Assembly: GCF_001543325.1 (NCBI RefSeq)
Contig: NZ_CP013355.1
Coordinates: 2,879,001-2,943,000 of the forward strand
Length of the DNA stretch: 64,000 nucleotides
Source of the DNA: Lutibacter profundi
GTDB lineage: Bacteria > Bacteroidota > Bacteroidia > Flavobacteriales > Flavobacteriaceae
Direction: 5' to 3'
The position numbers and the translations under genes were made by a program. Below, piece by piece: positions 44,659 to 54,095 of this stretch. Under the pieces are notes generated by a model. That model did not search any database, was not told the DNA's origin, and saw nothing but the letters and a program-made list of their open reading frames with translations. Numbering within the stretch: the first letter of the stretch is position 1; every line of letters starts with the position of its first letter.

Positions 44659-46452
44659 TTAAAAACAATAACTGTTTTCGGCTATTATTTTCTCTGCAAT
44701 TAATTTTCTAAGTGCAATTGGGTTTGGGTTATTTACATATTTAGTAAAGCGTTTTAATCCCATAAGCATCATTCTTTGTTCATCTCCTTCAGCAAAATAT
44801 AAAATAGCTTCCTTACCAAAACTATTTATTTTTTCAACAGCATTGTACAAATTTAATTTAGCCATTGCAATTTGGCTTTCGGCTTCTTTTTTAGAAGTTA
44901 AATTAACAATTTTTTCGGCCTTTAAAATGGCAGATTCAGCCATGTAAATTTCAATCATTATTTCTGCAGCAGCCAAAATTAATTGTTGATGGTTGTCTAA
45001 ATCAGCGCCATATTTTTGTACTGCTTTTCCCGAAATCATTAGGAAAACCTTTTTTAACTTGGCTATCATATCTTTTTCTTCAGACAATGTTTCAGAAAAA
45101 TCGGGTGTATCAAAAGAAGGAATTCCAAGTAAACTATTACCAACTTCCATGGCCGGTGTAATTAAATCAATTTTACCTTTCATTGCTTTTTTTAGCAACA
45201 TGCCAACGGTTAATAAACGATTAATTTCATTTGTACCCTCATAAATTCTGGTAATACGGGCATCTCTCCACGCACTTTCCATTGGTGTATCTTTAGAGAA
45301 TCCCATTCCTCCAAATATTTGAATACCTTCATCAGATACATATTGGGAAACTTCTGAACCATAAACTTTTATGATTGCACACTCAATAGCATACTCGCTA
45401 AAAGCAGTTAATTCAGCATCTTGATGAGTTTTACCGGCAGCTAATAATGAGTCAATCATATTTTGGATGTCTTTTGCTGCTCTGTAAGAGCCTGCATCTA
45501 GCGCAAAAGTTTTTGTACTCATTTCAGCATATTTTTTTTGGATAGCACCAAAATTAGAAATGGCTGTTTTAAATTGCTTACGTTCGTTTCCGTATTTAAC
45601 AGATTCGGTAACAATTCTTCTACTTGCGTCTAAACAGGCTGCTCCTAATTTAATACGACCAACATTTAGAGAGTTTAAAGCAATTTTAAATCCAGCTCCT
45701 CTTTCTGACAGCATATTTTCAATAGGGATTAGCGTATCATTAAAAAATACCTGACGAGTTGAGGATGATACAATTCCAAGCTTGTGTTCTTCTTCTCCAA
45801 GAGTTACACCATTAGGATTATTTTTATCAAATTCTAATATAAATGCTGTGATATTTTTATCATTTTCAATACGGCCAAATACAATAAAAATTTCAGCAAA
45901 TCCCGCATTAGAAATCCACATTTTTTGTCCGTTAATTTTGTAGTGTTTTCCATCTTCAGTTAATTCAGCAGTTGTTTTACCTGAATTTGCATCACTACCT
46001 GCTTCAGGTTCAGTTAAACAGTAAGCACCAAATTTTTCTCCAGATGTTAAGGCTGGCAAATATTTTTGTTTTTGTTCTTCGGTTCCATACAAGAAAATAG
46101 GCATGGTGCCAATTCCGGTATGTGCACCAAAAGCTGTTCCTAAAGATCCTGTAGCTGCTGATATATAGTCAGTTACTAACATTGTAGAAACAAATCCCAT
46201 TCCTATTCCTCCGTATTCTTCAGGAATTGAAACTCCCAAAAAACCCATTTCACCAGCTTTACGCATTACTTCTTCAGTTAAAGCGTAATCTTTACTTTCA
46301 AATCTCTCTTTCAAAGGCCAAACTTCACGATTTATAAAATCTTGAACAGCCTCTTTCATCATTTTTTGTTCTTCATTAAACTCTTCAGAAACAAAAATAT
46401 CTTCAGATTTAATTTCTTTAATTAGGAATTCTCCTCCTTTAATTGTTGCCAT
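44659..46452 (-). CDS. Acyl-CoA dehydrogenase family protein
   Basis: This 597-residue flavoenzyme introduces the first double bond into acyl-CoA. The catalytic and FAD motifs include AYCLTEPEAGSDANS (about residues 142-156), MWISNAGFAEIF and the IFGGMGFSKDTPMESAWRDARI region with YEGTNEINR (catalytic glutamate). It has an extra C-terminal helical domain of about 180 residues, as in very-long-chain type enzymes. It is the last gene of a marR-fadB-FHB-fadA operon and supplies the first step of the same pathway. Chain-length preference is inferred. Confidence 0.94.
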   Translation of the reverse strand: MATIKGGEFLIKEIKSEDIFVSEEFNEEQKMMKEAVQDFINREVWPLKERFESKDYALTEEVMRKAGEMGFLGVSIPEEYGGIGMGFVSTMLVTDYISAATGSLGTAFGAHTGIGTMPIFLYGTEEQKQKYLPALTSGEKFGAYCLTEPEAGSDANSGKTTAELTEDGKHYKINGQKMWISNAGFAEIFIVFGRIENDKNITAFILEFDKNNPNGVTLGEEEHKLGIVSSSTRQVFFNDTLIPIENMLSERGAGFKIALNSLNVGRIKLGAACLDASRRIVTESVKYGNERKQFKTAISNFGAIQKKYAEMSTKTFALDAGSYRAAKDIQNMIDSLLAAGKTHQDAELTAFSEYAIECAIIKVYGSEVSQYVSDEGIQIFGGMGFSKDTPMESAWRDARITRIYEGTNEINRLLTVGMLLKKAMKGKIDLITPAMEVGNSLLGIPSFDTPDFSETLSEEKDMIAKLKKVFLMISGKAVQKYGADLDNHQQLILAAAEIMIEIYMAESAILKAEKIVNLTSKKEAESQIAMAKLNLYNAVEKINSFGKEAILYFAEGDEQRMMLMGLKRFTKYVNNPNPIALRKLIAEKIIAENSYCF

Positions 46453-46481
46453 TTTAAGTTATTATTTAATTTTTAGATGTT

Positions 46482-47666
46482 TTATTTTAAAAATTCATAA
46501 ACTCCAGCCGCACCTTGTCCAGTTCCAACACACATTGTTACTATACCATACTTGTTTTTTCTTCTGCGCATTTCATTGAAAAGTTGTACAGATAATTTTG
46601 CTCCTGTACAGCCAAGAGGATGTCCTAATGCAATAGCTCCTCCATTTACATTTACAATGTCAGGGTTTAAATCTAATCCTCTAATTACTGCTAAAGATTG
46701 TGATGCAAAAGCTTCGTTAAGTTCAAATAAGTCAATATCTTTTATGTTCAATCCAGCTTGTTTTAATGCTTTTGGTACGGCATGCATTGGTCCAATACCC
46801 ATTATACTTGGTTCAACCCCAACAGCAGCATAAGAAACTAATCGGGCAACTGGTTCTAAATTTAATTCTTTAACCATTGCTTCGCTCATTACTAATACAA
46901 AAGAGGCACCATCACTCATTTGAGATGAGTTACCTGCAGTAACACTTCCGCCTTGAGCAAAAACTGGGCGTAATTTTGCTAATGCTTCTAAGGAAGTTCC
47001 TTTACGAGGGCCTTCATCAGTATCAACTACATAGCTTTTTTCTTTACGTTTGCCGTTTGAATCTAAATAAGTTTGATTAACAGTAATAGGAACAATATCA
47101 TCTTTAAAAGTTCCTTCTTTAATTGCTTTTAATGCTTTTTGATGTGAATTGAATGAAAAAGCATCTTGATCTTCGCGTGAAACATTGTATTTGTTAGCTA
47201 CTGCTTCAGCGGTAGTTCCCATTCCCCAATAATAATCTTCATGGCCAGCTTTTACAACGTCATAATTTAATTCAGGTTTGTAACCGCCCATAGGTACTGA
47301 ACTCATACTTTCTGTTCCTCCTGCAATAATACAATCGGCCATACCTGCTGCTATTTTTGCTGAAGCCATAGCAATAGTTTCAATTCCAGAAGAACAAAAG
47401 CGGTTTACAGTAACACCAGGAATATCTACAGAATTTAATCCCATTAATGAAATTAAACGTCCCATATTTAAACCTTGTGAGCCTTCTGGCATTGCACAAC
47501 CAACCATAACATCATCAATTCTTGAGATTTCTAGTTGCGGTACTTGTTTTAATAAATATTGAATGGTTTCTGCAGCTAAATCATCAGATCTTTTAAATCT
47601 GAAAACACCTCTAGGTGCTTTACCTACTGCAGTTCTATATCCTTTTATTATATATGCTGTTTTCAT
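46482..47666 (-). CDS. fadA: Acetyl-CoA C-acyltransferase (3-ketoacyl-CoA thiolase)
   Basis: This 394-residue thiolase releases acetyl-CoA in the last step of beta-oxidation. The nucleophilic cysteine lies in NRFCSSGIETI (about residues 85-95). The active-site histidine is in NGGAIALGHPLGCTGA, and the second catalytic cysteine is in MCVGTGQGAAG near the end. Together with the bifunctional protein upstream it forms the trifunctional machinery. A four-helix-bundle gene and heptad repeats separate it from fadB. Confidence 0.95.
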   Translation of the reverse strand: MKTAYIIKGYRTAVGKAPRGVFRFKRSDDLAAETIQYLLKQVPQLEISRIDDVMVGCAMPEGSQGLNMGRLISLMGLNSVDIPGVTVNRFCSSGIETIAMASAKIAAGMADCIIAGGTESMSSVPMGGYKPELNYDVVKAGHEDYYWGMGTTAEAVANKYNVSREDQDAFSFNSHQKALKAIKEGTFKDDIVPITVNQTYLDSNGKRKEKSYVVDTDEGPRKGTSLEALAKLRPVFAQGGSVTAGNSSQMSDGASFVLVMSEAMVKELNLEPVARLVSYAAVGVEPSIMGIGPMHAVPKALKQAGLNIKDIDLFELNEAFASQSLAVIRGLDLNPDIVNVNGGAIALGHPLGCTGAKLSVQLFNEMRRRKNKYGIVTMCVGTGQGAAGVYEFLK

Positions 47667-47679
47667 TTTATATTAGATT

Positions 47680-48060
47680 TTAGGATTGAGTATTGAGTAT
47701 TGAGATTTTAGTTTCAAGACTTTTTTGAAATGAATAGTTCATCTTTTGAACTTCGGTAATTAAATCTAGAACTGGTTGAACTTTTTCTTTTGAAATTAGA
47801 CCAAGCTCTATAGTTAAAATTAATTGGGTATGAAGTTCATATGCAGATCCATTTGCGATACTCAAAAAATGTTTAAATTCTTTATTTGAATTCCTTCCAG
47901 CACCTTCAGCAATATTTGAAGGTATTGAAACAGAACTCCTTTTAATTTGAGAAATTAATCCATATTTTTCATTAGAAGGAAGAGCAGTAATAAGTTGATA
48001 AACTAACATTGTTAATTTTATCGATTTTTTCCAGATTTTTAACTCTTCAATTTTATGCAT
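47680..48060 (-). CDS. Four helix bundle protein (23S rRNA intervening-sequence type)
   Basis: This 126-residue helical protein has the family markers LKIWKKSIKLTMLVYQL, LISQIKRSSVSIPSNIAEG and NKEFKHFLSIANGSAYEL. Homologues are encoded in intervening sequences of rRNA genes and as stand-alone genes in many Bacteroidota; the function is unclear. It interrupts an otherwise coherent fad operon. Its last residues SILNTQS are encoded by a tandem heptad repeat, and related inverted sequence lies at the other side, suggesting insertion as a unit. It may bind nucleic acid. Confidence 0.88.
   Translation of the reverse strand: MHKIEELKIWKKSIKLTMLVYQLITALPSNEKYGLISQIKRSSVSIPSNIAEGAGRNSNKEFKHFLSIANGSAYELHTQLILTIELGLISKEKVQPVLDLITEVQKMNYSFQKSLETKISILNTQS
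47685..47704. repeat. Tandem ATTGAGT heptad repeat at the four-helix-bundle 3' end
   Basis: ATTGAGT occurs twice followed by ATTGAG, about three units of 7 bp. It encodes the C-terminal tail of the protein on the minus strand. A related inverted CTCAATAC stands on the far side of the gene at 48090-48097. Confidence 0.7.
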
Positions 48061-48096
48061 AACTACTTCTAATTACTAAATACTTTGTTCTCAATA

Positions 48097-50496
48097 CTAA
48101 TTACGTAAAGGTTTACCTGTTTTTAAAGTATGCTCAATTCGTTGTAGTGTTTTTTTCTCTGTTAATAAAGAAAGAAAAGCTTCACGTTCTAAATCGAGTA
48201 AATATTGTTCAGAAACATACGTAGGTTCAGATAAATCTCCACCAGACATTACGTAGGCTATTTTATTACCAATTAATTTATCATGTTCTGAAATATAAAA
48301 TCCTTTTTCCATAGCATCAGTTCCAACCAAAAACATACCTAATGCTTGTTTACCTAATACTTTAACTTTTTGTGGAGTAGGTTGGGTATAACCATCTTTT
48401 ACCATTTGTAGCGCGTAACGTTTTGCAGTAGCAATTTGCCTATCTCTGTTAACAACTACAATATCTTTACCTGGTTTCAAAATGTCTAAATCAAATGCTT
48501 CATGAGCTGAAGTACTTACTTTGGCCATTGCAATGGCTAAAAAGTGTTCTCTTAACCTGTTTAGTTCAACATCACCATCTTTAAAAGTTTCTGCGGCTCT
48601 TAAGGTCATTTCTTTTGTGCCTGCACCACCAGGTAATAACCCTACTCCAAATTCTACCAAACCAATGTATGATTCAGCAGCGGCTACAACTTTATCAGCG
48701 TGTAAAGTCATTTCACAACCACCGCCAAGTGTCATTCCGTGAGGGGCAACAATAGTTGGGATACTTGAGTAACGCAACCTCATAACAGTATCTTGGAATG
48801 CTTTAATTGCAAATCCAAGTTCATCGTATTCTTGTTCAACAGCAGTCATAAATACCATAGCTAAATTAGCGCCTACTGAAAAATTAGGTGCTTGGTTACC
48901 AATAATAACAGCTTCATATTCTTGTTCTGCTAAATCAATTCCCTTATTAATAGCCTGAATTACGCCACTACCAATAGTATTCATTTTTGAACGGAATTCT
49001 ACATTTAAAATTCCATCACCTAAATGTTGAATTACAGCTTCTGAATTACTCCAAATTGTTTTTGTTTCTCTAATATTATCAAGAATAATAAAACTATCTT
49101 GTCCTGGTATTTTTTCTTGTTTTTTAGAAGGGATTGCATAGTAATACTTGGTACCATCTTTTATGGTATAGAAAGATTGATTACCACTTTTAAGCATTTC
49201 AGTAATCCAATTGGCTACAGGAATGTTTTCAGCTTGCATTAATTCTATTCCTTTTTCAATTCCAATAGCATCCCAAATTTGGAATGGTCCGTGTCCCCAG
49301 CCAAAACCAGCTTTCATAGCGTCATCTAATCGGTATAATTCGTCTGAAATTTCAGGAATTCTATTTTGAACATATCCAAACATAGCAGCGAAATTTTTTC
49401 TATAAAATTCACCAGCTTTATCTTTTCCTTTTACCAATATTTTAAATCTATCAATTACATTATCAATAGTTTTAGTCATTTCAAGTGTTGCAAATTTGGC
49501 TTTTTTACTAGGTCTGTATTCTAAAGTATCTAGGTCTAACGACAAGATGGATTTTTTACCGTTTTCAACAACTCTTTTGTAAAAACCTTGCTTGGTTTTA
49601 CTGCCTAACCATTTGTTCTCCATCATTTTATTGATGAAATCTGGCAGTTTGAATAGTTCATGAGCTTCATCATTTGGGCAATTTTCATAAATACCATTTG
49701 CAACATGAACTAAGGTGTCTAGGCCAACAACATCAACAGTTCTAAAAGTTGCAGATTTTGGTCTTCCAATAACAGGCCCTGTTAATTTATCAACTTCTTC
49801 AACAGTTAAACCTAATTCTTTAACTTGGTGGAATAAACTCATAATTCCAAAAATACCAACTCTATTTCCAATAAAAGCAGGAGTATCTTTAGCTAAAACC
49901 GAAGTTTTTCCTAAGAATTTTTCACCGTACATCATTAAAAAGTCAGTTACTTCTTGTTTGCAGTTTGGTCCTGGAACTACTTCAAATAATTTTAAGTATC
50001 GAGGAGGATTAAAGAAGTGAGTTACGGCAAAGTGTTGTTGAAAATCTTCACTTCTACCTTCATTCATAAACTGAATAGGAATACCTGAAGTATTTGAAGA
50101 AACCAATGTTCCTGGTTTGCGATATTTTTCAATTTTTTCAAAAACCAGTTGTTTAATATCTAAGCGTTCAACAACAACTTCAATAATCCAATCAACATCC
50201 TTAATTTTAGAAATATCATCTTCTAAATTGCCTGTAGAAATTCTATCAGCAAATTTTTTATTGTAAATAGGTGAAGGCTTTGATTTTAGTGCGGCTTTCA
50301 AACTGTCGTTTACCAATCTGTTACGTACAGCTTTGTCTTCTAGTGTAAGTCCTTTTGCTTTTTCTGAAGCGTTTAGTTCGCGAGGAATAATATCCAAGAG
50401 CAAAACTTCTACACCAACATTTGCAAAATGACAGGCAATACCTGATCCCATAATTCCGGAACCAATTACAGCTACTTTTTTTATTGGTCTTTTCAT
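48097..50496 (-). CDS. fadB: 3-Hydroxyacyl-CoA dehydrogenase / enoyl-CoA hydratase bifunctional protein
   Basis: This 799-residue protein carries two beta-oxidation steps. The N-terminal half is an NAD-dependent 3-hydroxyacyl-CoA dehydrogenase with the loop VIGSGIMGSGIA (about residues 10-21), SSNTSGIP and HFFNPP. The C-terminal part (about 500-760) is an enoyl-CoA hydratase with GGGCEMTLHADKVVA and ESYIGLVEFGVGLLPGGAG, including the catalytic glutamate region. The domain order is the reverse of E. coli FadB. MarR precedes it by 18 bp. This domain order is typical of Bacteroidota and some other bacteria. Confidence 0.95.
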   Translation of the reverse strand: MKRPIKKVAVIGSGIMGSGIACHFANVGVEVLLLDIIPRELNASEKAKGLTLEDKAVRNRLVNDSLKAALKSKPSPIYNKKFADRISTGNLEDDISKIKDVDWIIEVVVERLDIKQLVFEKIEKYRKPGTLVSSNTSGIPIQFMNEGRSEDFQQHFAVTHFFNPPRYLKLFEVVPGPNCKQEVTDFLMMYGEKFLGKTSVLAKDTPAFIGNRVGIFGIMSLFHQVKELGLTVEEVDKLTGPVIGRPKSATFRTVDVVGLDTLVHVANGIYENCPNDEAHELFKLPDFINKMMENKWLGSKTKQGFYKRVVENGKKSILSLDLDTLEYRPSKKAKFATLEMTKTIDNVIDRFKILVKGKDKAGEFYRKNFAAMFGYVQNRIPEISDELYRLDDAMKAGFGWGHGPFQIWDAIGIEKGIELMQAENIPVANWITEMLKSGNQSFYTIKDGTKYYYAIPSKKQEKIPGQDSFIILDNIRETKTIWSNSEAVIQHLGDGILNVEFRSKMNTIGSGVIQAINKGIDLAEQEYEAVIIGNQAPNFSVGANLAMVFMTAVEQEYDELGFAIKAFQDTVMRLRYSSIPTIVAPHGMTLGGGCEMTLHADKVVAAAESYIGLVEFGVGLLPGGAGTKEMTLRAAETFKDGDVELNRLREHFLAIAMAKVSTSAHEAFDLDILKPGKDIVVVNRDRQIATAKRYALQMVKDGYTQPTPQKVKVLGKQALGMFLVGTDAMEKGFYISEHDKLIGNKIAYVMSGGDLSEPTYVSEQYLLDLEREAFLSLLTEKKTLQRIEHTLKTGKPLRN

Positions 50497-50514
50497 TTTT
50501 TAGATTTTATGTTT

Positions 50515-50967
50515 TTATTTAGTCGAATTTGTATCAAAAACCTTTTTATTCGTTATTAATTTATTAATAGTTTCGGTAACTTCGAAAAAGTGCTTAATTT
50601 TTTCGGTTGAAATATTTTTTTTAACAGTTTCATTAAATAGTATTACATGTTCACGAGATATTTTACGTTTTTCAATACCAAAATTTGTTAATTTTATAAG
50701 TACACTTCTACCATCTTCAGGGTTTTTTTCTCTATAAATTAATTTTTTATCTTCCATACTTTTAAGTATACGAGATAAGCTGGTAGATTCCATTCCCATT
50801 AATGGTCCAAGTGATGTTGATGGAGTTCCATTCTCAATATCTATATTTAATAAAACGAATGCCATAGCCATTGTGCTATTGTGCTTGGCTGCTTGCTCAT
50901 TGTACATTTTAGCAACAGCTTGCCACGTAGCTCTTAGTATATGATCTATAGTTTGTTCTTTTAACAT
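50515..50967 (-). CDS. MarR family regulator of the beta-oxidation operon
   Basis: This 150-residue winged-helix regulator has MGMESTSLSRILKSMEDKKLI as recognition helix and NPEDGRSVLIKLT as wing. It is the first gene of the fad operon (18 bp before fadB). A perfect 18-bp palindrome at 50989-51006 overlaps the promoter zone, and a -7 box (TATATTTG) lies only 4 bp before the ATG. It probably represses its own operon and is relieved by an acyl-CoA or fatty acid; that ligand is an inference. Confidence 0.92.
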   Translation of the reverse strand: MLKEQTIDHILRATWQAVAKMYNEQAAKHNSTMAMAFVLLNIDIENGTPSTSLGPLMGMESTSLSRILKSMEDKKLIYREKNPEDGRSVLIKLTNFGIEKRKISREHVILFNETVKKNISTEKIKHFFEVTETINKLITNKKVFDTNSTK

Positions 50968-50971
50968 TTCC

Positions 50972-50979
50972 CAAATATA
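50972..50979 (-). promoter_or_regulatory. -7 box of the marR-fad operon (TATATTTG)
   Basis: TATATTTG on the minus strand exactly fits TAnnTTTG. The ATG follows after 4 bp, so the mRNA would be leaderless or nearly so. The expected -33 position falls inside the palindrome at 50989-51006. Confidence 0.6.
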
Positions 50980-50988
50980 TGAAAAAAA

Positions 50989-51006
50989 TACTATGCGCGC
51001 ATAGTA
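50989..51006. promoter_or_regulatory. Perfect 18-bp palindrome, candidate MarR operator
   Basis: TACTATGCGCGCATAGTA is an exact palindrome with a CG-rich centre in AT-rich DNA. It sits 9 bp upstream of the -7 box of the marR-fad operon and covers its -33 region. The position fits steric repression by the MarR protein encoded directly downstream. The site is unique in the window. Confidence 0.75.
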
Positions 51007-51041
51007 AAATTAAAAAAAATATATCATGTGATGAATTTTAC

Positions 51042-51072
51042 TTGTTTATTATAAAAAAAAGAGATAAGTTTA
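51042..51072 (+). promoter_or_regulatory. Candidate promoter of the 51098 gene
   Basis: TTG (51042-51044) and TAAGTTTA (51065-51072) are spaced by 20 bp. The -7 element differs from TAnnTTTG in the last base only. The gene starts 25 bp later. Confidence 0.4.
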
Positions 51073-51097
51073 AATAGAAAATATAAATATTATAAAT

Positions 51098-51790
51098 ATG
51101 GGAACAAGAGAGCTAATTGGAAAAATAACGAAACAAGAAAACATTTCAACTATTGATGAAAATAAATTGCCAAATACTTTTGTAATTAACGTCCCTGACC
51201 CCTATAAATCATATTATTCAAGATTTACGGATATTAATAAACCAGCTTCAATAATATTTGTAACTAAAGAACTTAATTCATTTGAAAATATATTACGTAC
51301 TACTGGTGAAATAAACGATAAATATAATTTAGATATAATTGGAGCAAAGTGTGAAGTTATTATTGATAGAAGAAAAATTAATGGAATTAGAGTTAGAGGA
51401 ATAAATAGATTTAGTGAAATACCACAAATTCAACAATACTTTAAAGATGCAGGTTTTGTTTTTGCAAAAAGCGAAAAATTTGAGGATGTTGAAGCAATTA
51501 TTCGTATTAATAGATTTATGAATATTCAAAAATTAGATGAAGGGATTTATCACTCAACTACCGATGAGAATGGATATTATATTGAAATACCTAAACACAT
51601 CTCTTGGGATGAATTTAAAAAAATAACTTATGAGATAAAAAATAACATTTCAGACAAAAATTTTGATATTGCAAAAGGTATTTTATATAGGGATGGTGGT
51701 ATTGTAGAAATTTTGCGTGTGGTTAGACCTAAAATTTCGTTAGAAATGTTAAAAACTATTCAAGAAAAATATCTTAGAAAATTGGAATAA
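51098..51790 (+). CDS. Hypothetical protein, unrecognised
   Basis: The 230-residue protein begins MGTRELIGKITKQENIS. I do not recognise a domain. It has no signal peptide or membrane segment and is rich in isoleucine, lysine and asparagine, so it is probably cytoplasmic and mixed alpha-beta. Repeated EIPQIQQYFKDAGFVFAKS and KFEDVEAIIRINRFM segments are notable only as predicted helices. It is 70 bp before the ABC transporter genes and read in the same direction, with its own possible promoter. Codon use does not differ visibly from its neighbours. Confidence 0.75.
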   Translation: MGTRELIGKITKQENISTIDENKLPNTFVINVPDPYKSYYSRFTDINKPASIIFVTKELNSFENILRTTGEINDKYNLDIIGAKCEVIIDRRKINGIRVRGINRFSEIPQIQQYFKDAGFVFAKSEKFEDVEAIIRINRFMNIQKLDEGIYHSTTDENGYYIEIPKHISWDEFKKITYEIKNNISDKNFDIAKGILYRDGGIVEILRVVRPKISLEMLKTIQEKYLRKLE

Positions 51791-51859
51791 CTTTATTAAA
51801 AGATTAACCAAATTTTAATAAAATAGCCATATTTTCGTTCCGAAAATAAAAGATATAAA

Positions 51860-52789
51860 ATGAAAAATATTTTAACGGTTGAAAATGTGTATAAAAGTTA
51901 CGGTAGTTTTACTGCATTAAACAACGTTTCTATTTCTGTGCCTGAAGGAAGTATTTTTGGATTACTGGGGCCTAACGGAGCAGGGAAAACTTCATTAATT
52001 AGAATAATAAATCAAATTACATTACCCGATAGTGGCCATATTTTTTTAGATGGAGAAAAGTTGAAGCAAAACCATATCAAAGATATTGGTTACTTACCAG
52101 AAGAAAGAGGTTTGTATAAAAGCATGAAGGTAGGTGAACAAGCTTTATACTTAGCGCAATTGAAAGGAATGTCTAAAATTGAAGCAAAAAAGAAGTTACT
52201 GTATTGGTTTGATAAATTTGAAATACGAGACTGGTGGAATAAAAAAATACAAGAACTTTCTAAGGGAATGGCACAAAAAGTTCAATTTATTGTAACTGTA
52301 ATGCATGAACCTAAATTGTTAATTTTTGATGAACCATTTAGTGGTTTTGACCCCATCAATGCAAATTTAATTAAAGATGAGATTCTTAAATTACGTGATG
52401 ATGGAGCGAGTATTATTTTTTCTACTCATAGAATGGAATCTGTTGAGGAAATGTGCGATTACATTGCCCTAATTAATAAATCTAATAAAATTTTAGACGG
52501 GAAATTAAGCGATATTAAGCTTCAATTCAAAGAAAATAAATTTGAAGTAGGTTTATTAAGCTCAAATAAAGACGATTTGTATAGTCAAATTAAATCAAAA
52601 TTTTCAGTCGAAAATTCAGTGTCAAATTCTTTCAATGCAGATTTAAGAGTTTTAATTAGTTTAAAAGAGAATGAGACATCAACAGATTTAATTCGGTTTT
52701 TAAATAGTAAAGCACAAATAACCCACTTTACCGAAATTATACCAAGTGCAAATGATATTTTTCTAAAAGCAGTAGCAACCAATGAATAA
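51860..52789 (+). CDS. ABC transporter ATP-binding protein (NatA-like)
   Basis: The 309-residue ATPase has the Walker A GPNGAGKTS (about residues 38-46), a slightly altered signature LSKGMAQK (about 134-141), the Walker B LLIFDEPFSGFDP (about 153-165) and the H-loop STHRMES. A C-terminal extension of about 90 residues follows, as in NatA/CcmA-type exporters. Its end overlaps the permease by 8 bp. The cargo is unknown; sodium export by NatAB is only one possibility. Confidence 0.92.
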   Translation: MKNILTVENVYKSYGSFTALNNVSISVPEGSIFGLLGPNGAGKTSLIRIINQITLPDSGHIFLDGEKLKQNHIKDIGYLPEERGLYKSMKVGEQALYLAQLKGMSKIEAKKKLLYWFDKFEIRDWWNKKIQELSKGMAQKVQFIVTVMHEPKLLIFDEPFSGFDPINANLIKDEILKLRDDGASIIFSTHRMESVEEMCDYIALINKSNKILDGKLSDIKLQFKENKFEVGLLSSNKDDLYSQIKSKFSVENSVSNSFNADLRVLISLKENETSTDLIRFLNSKAQITHFTEIIPSANDIFLKAVATNE

Positions 52790-54092
52790 ACTAAAATTAA
52801 TAATAAGAAGAGAGTTTTATGCAAAAGTAAAAAACAAGTCTTTTATTGTAATGACAATATTAAGTCCACTTTTAATGGTTGGGCTTTTTGCATTAATAAT
52901 TTTTTTAAACGACAAAAATAGTGAAGAAGTTCGTACAATTGCTTTTGTTGACGAATCACATGAATTTTCAACTACATTTGCAGATTCAAATACAACCAAA
53001 TATGTAGATTTAACGGCTTTGGGACTAGAAGAAGCAAAAGTAAAAGCCAATGAATTTTACTATGGGCTTTTGTATATTCCTAAAGGTGATAGTTTAAATG
53101 TGCTTTCTAAAGGAATAGCATTTTATTCAAAAGATGCTCCAAGTTTAAATTTATTAAATTCAATTGAAAATAAATTAGAAAAGAAAATACGCAATTTAAA
53201 GATAGAACAACTTCATATTGACGTATCTAAAATTAAAGCAACAGAAACAGTAGTTAATATTGCAACGGAAAATTTTATTGGTGAAAAATCATCAAAAATA
53301 GGAAGTGTTTTACGTATGGCTGCTGGCGGAGGTTTTGGATACTTAATTTTTATGTTTATTATTATTTACGGAACATCAGTAATGCGAAGTGTAATTGAAG
53401 AAAAGACAAGTAGAATTATTGAAATTATAATCTCATCAGTAAAACCATTTGAATTAATGTTAGGGAAAATAATTGGAAATGCCTTGGCAGGCATTTTGCA
53501 ATTTATTATTTGGATGATAATAGGTGGTGCAATTTTATTTACAGTAACTCTATTTTTTGGATCTGATGCAGTTCAGAGTACGAATGCAATGCCTATAACT
53601 CCAGATGTTGTTCAGCAAGTACAAGAAACAACAGGTAATAATTTACAATTGGTACTACAGGAAATAAAGAATTTACCAATATTAACTATGTTTTTTTCAT
53701 TTATTATTTACTTTTTAGGAGGATATTTAATTTATAGTTCTATTTATGCTGCAATAGGAGCTGCTGTTGATAGTGAAACAGATACACAACAGTTTATGAT
53801 GCCAGTTTTAATGCCTTTAGTGATTGCTATTTATGTAGGCTTCTCAGTTATTGAAAATCCACACGGACCAATTGCATTAGGCTTTTCATTATTTCCTTTG
53901 ACTTCTCCAATAGTTATGCTAATGCGTATTCCATTTGGTGTACCTTGGTGGCAAATAGCTATTTCTATGGTATTATTAATAATTACTTTTGTTGCAATTG
54001 TTTGGTTTGCAGCAAAAATATATAGAGTTGGTATTTTAATGTATGGAAAAAAACCAACGTACAAAGAACTTTACAAGTGGTTAAAATATTAA
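52782..54092 (+). CDS. ABC transporter permease (ABC-2, NatB-like)
   Basis: This 436-residue membrane protein has one N-terminal helix (about 20-42), a large extracytoplasmic domain (to about 175), then five to six helices. The sequence SVMRSVIEEKTSRIIEIIISS is typical of ABC-2 permeases just after the second helix. With the preceding ATPase it forms an export system. The overlap of 8 bp and a mechanosensitive channel gene after 3 bp suggest one mRNA and possibly osmotic or ionic stress as theme. Confidence 0.92.
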   Translation: MNKLKLIIRREFYAKVKNKSFIVMTILSPLLMVGLFALIIFLNDKNSEEVRTIAFVDESHEFSTTFADSNTTKYVDLTALGLEEAKVKANEFYYGLLYIPKGDSLNVLSKGIAFYSKDAPSLNLLNSIENKLEKKIRNLKIEQLHIDVSKIKATETVVNIATENFIGEKSSKIGSVLRMAAGGGFGYLIFMFIIIYGTSVMRSVIEEKTSRIIEIIISSVKPFELMLGKIIGNALAGILQFIIWMIIGGAILFTVTLFFGSDAVQSTNAMPITPDVVQQVQETTGNNLQLVLQEIKNLPILTMFFSFIIYFLGGYLIYSSIYAAIGAAVDSETDTQQFMMPVLMPLVIAIYVGFSVIENPHGPIALGFSLFPLTSPIVMLMRIPFGVPWWQIAISMVLLIITFVAIVWFAAKIYRVGILMYGKKPTYKELYKWLKY

Positions 54093-54095
54093 AAA

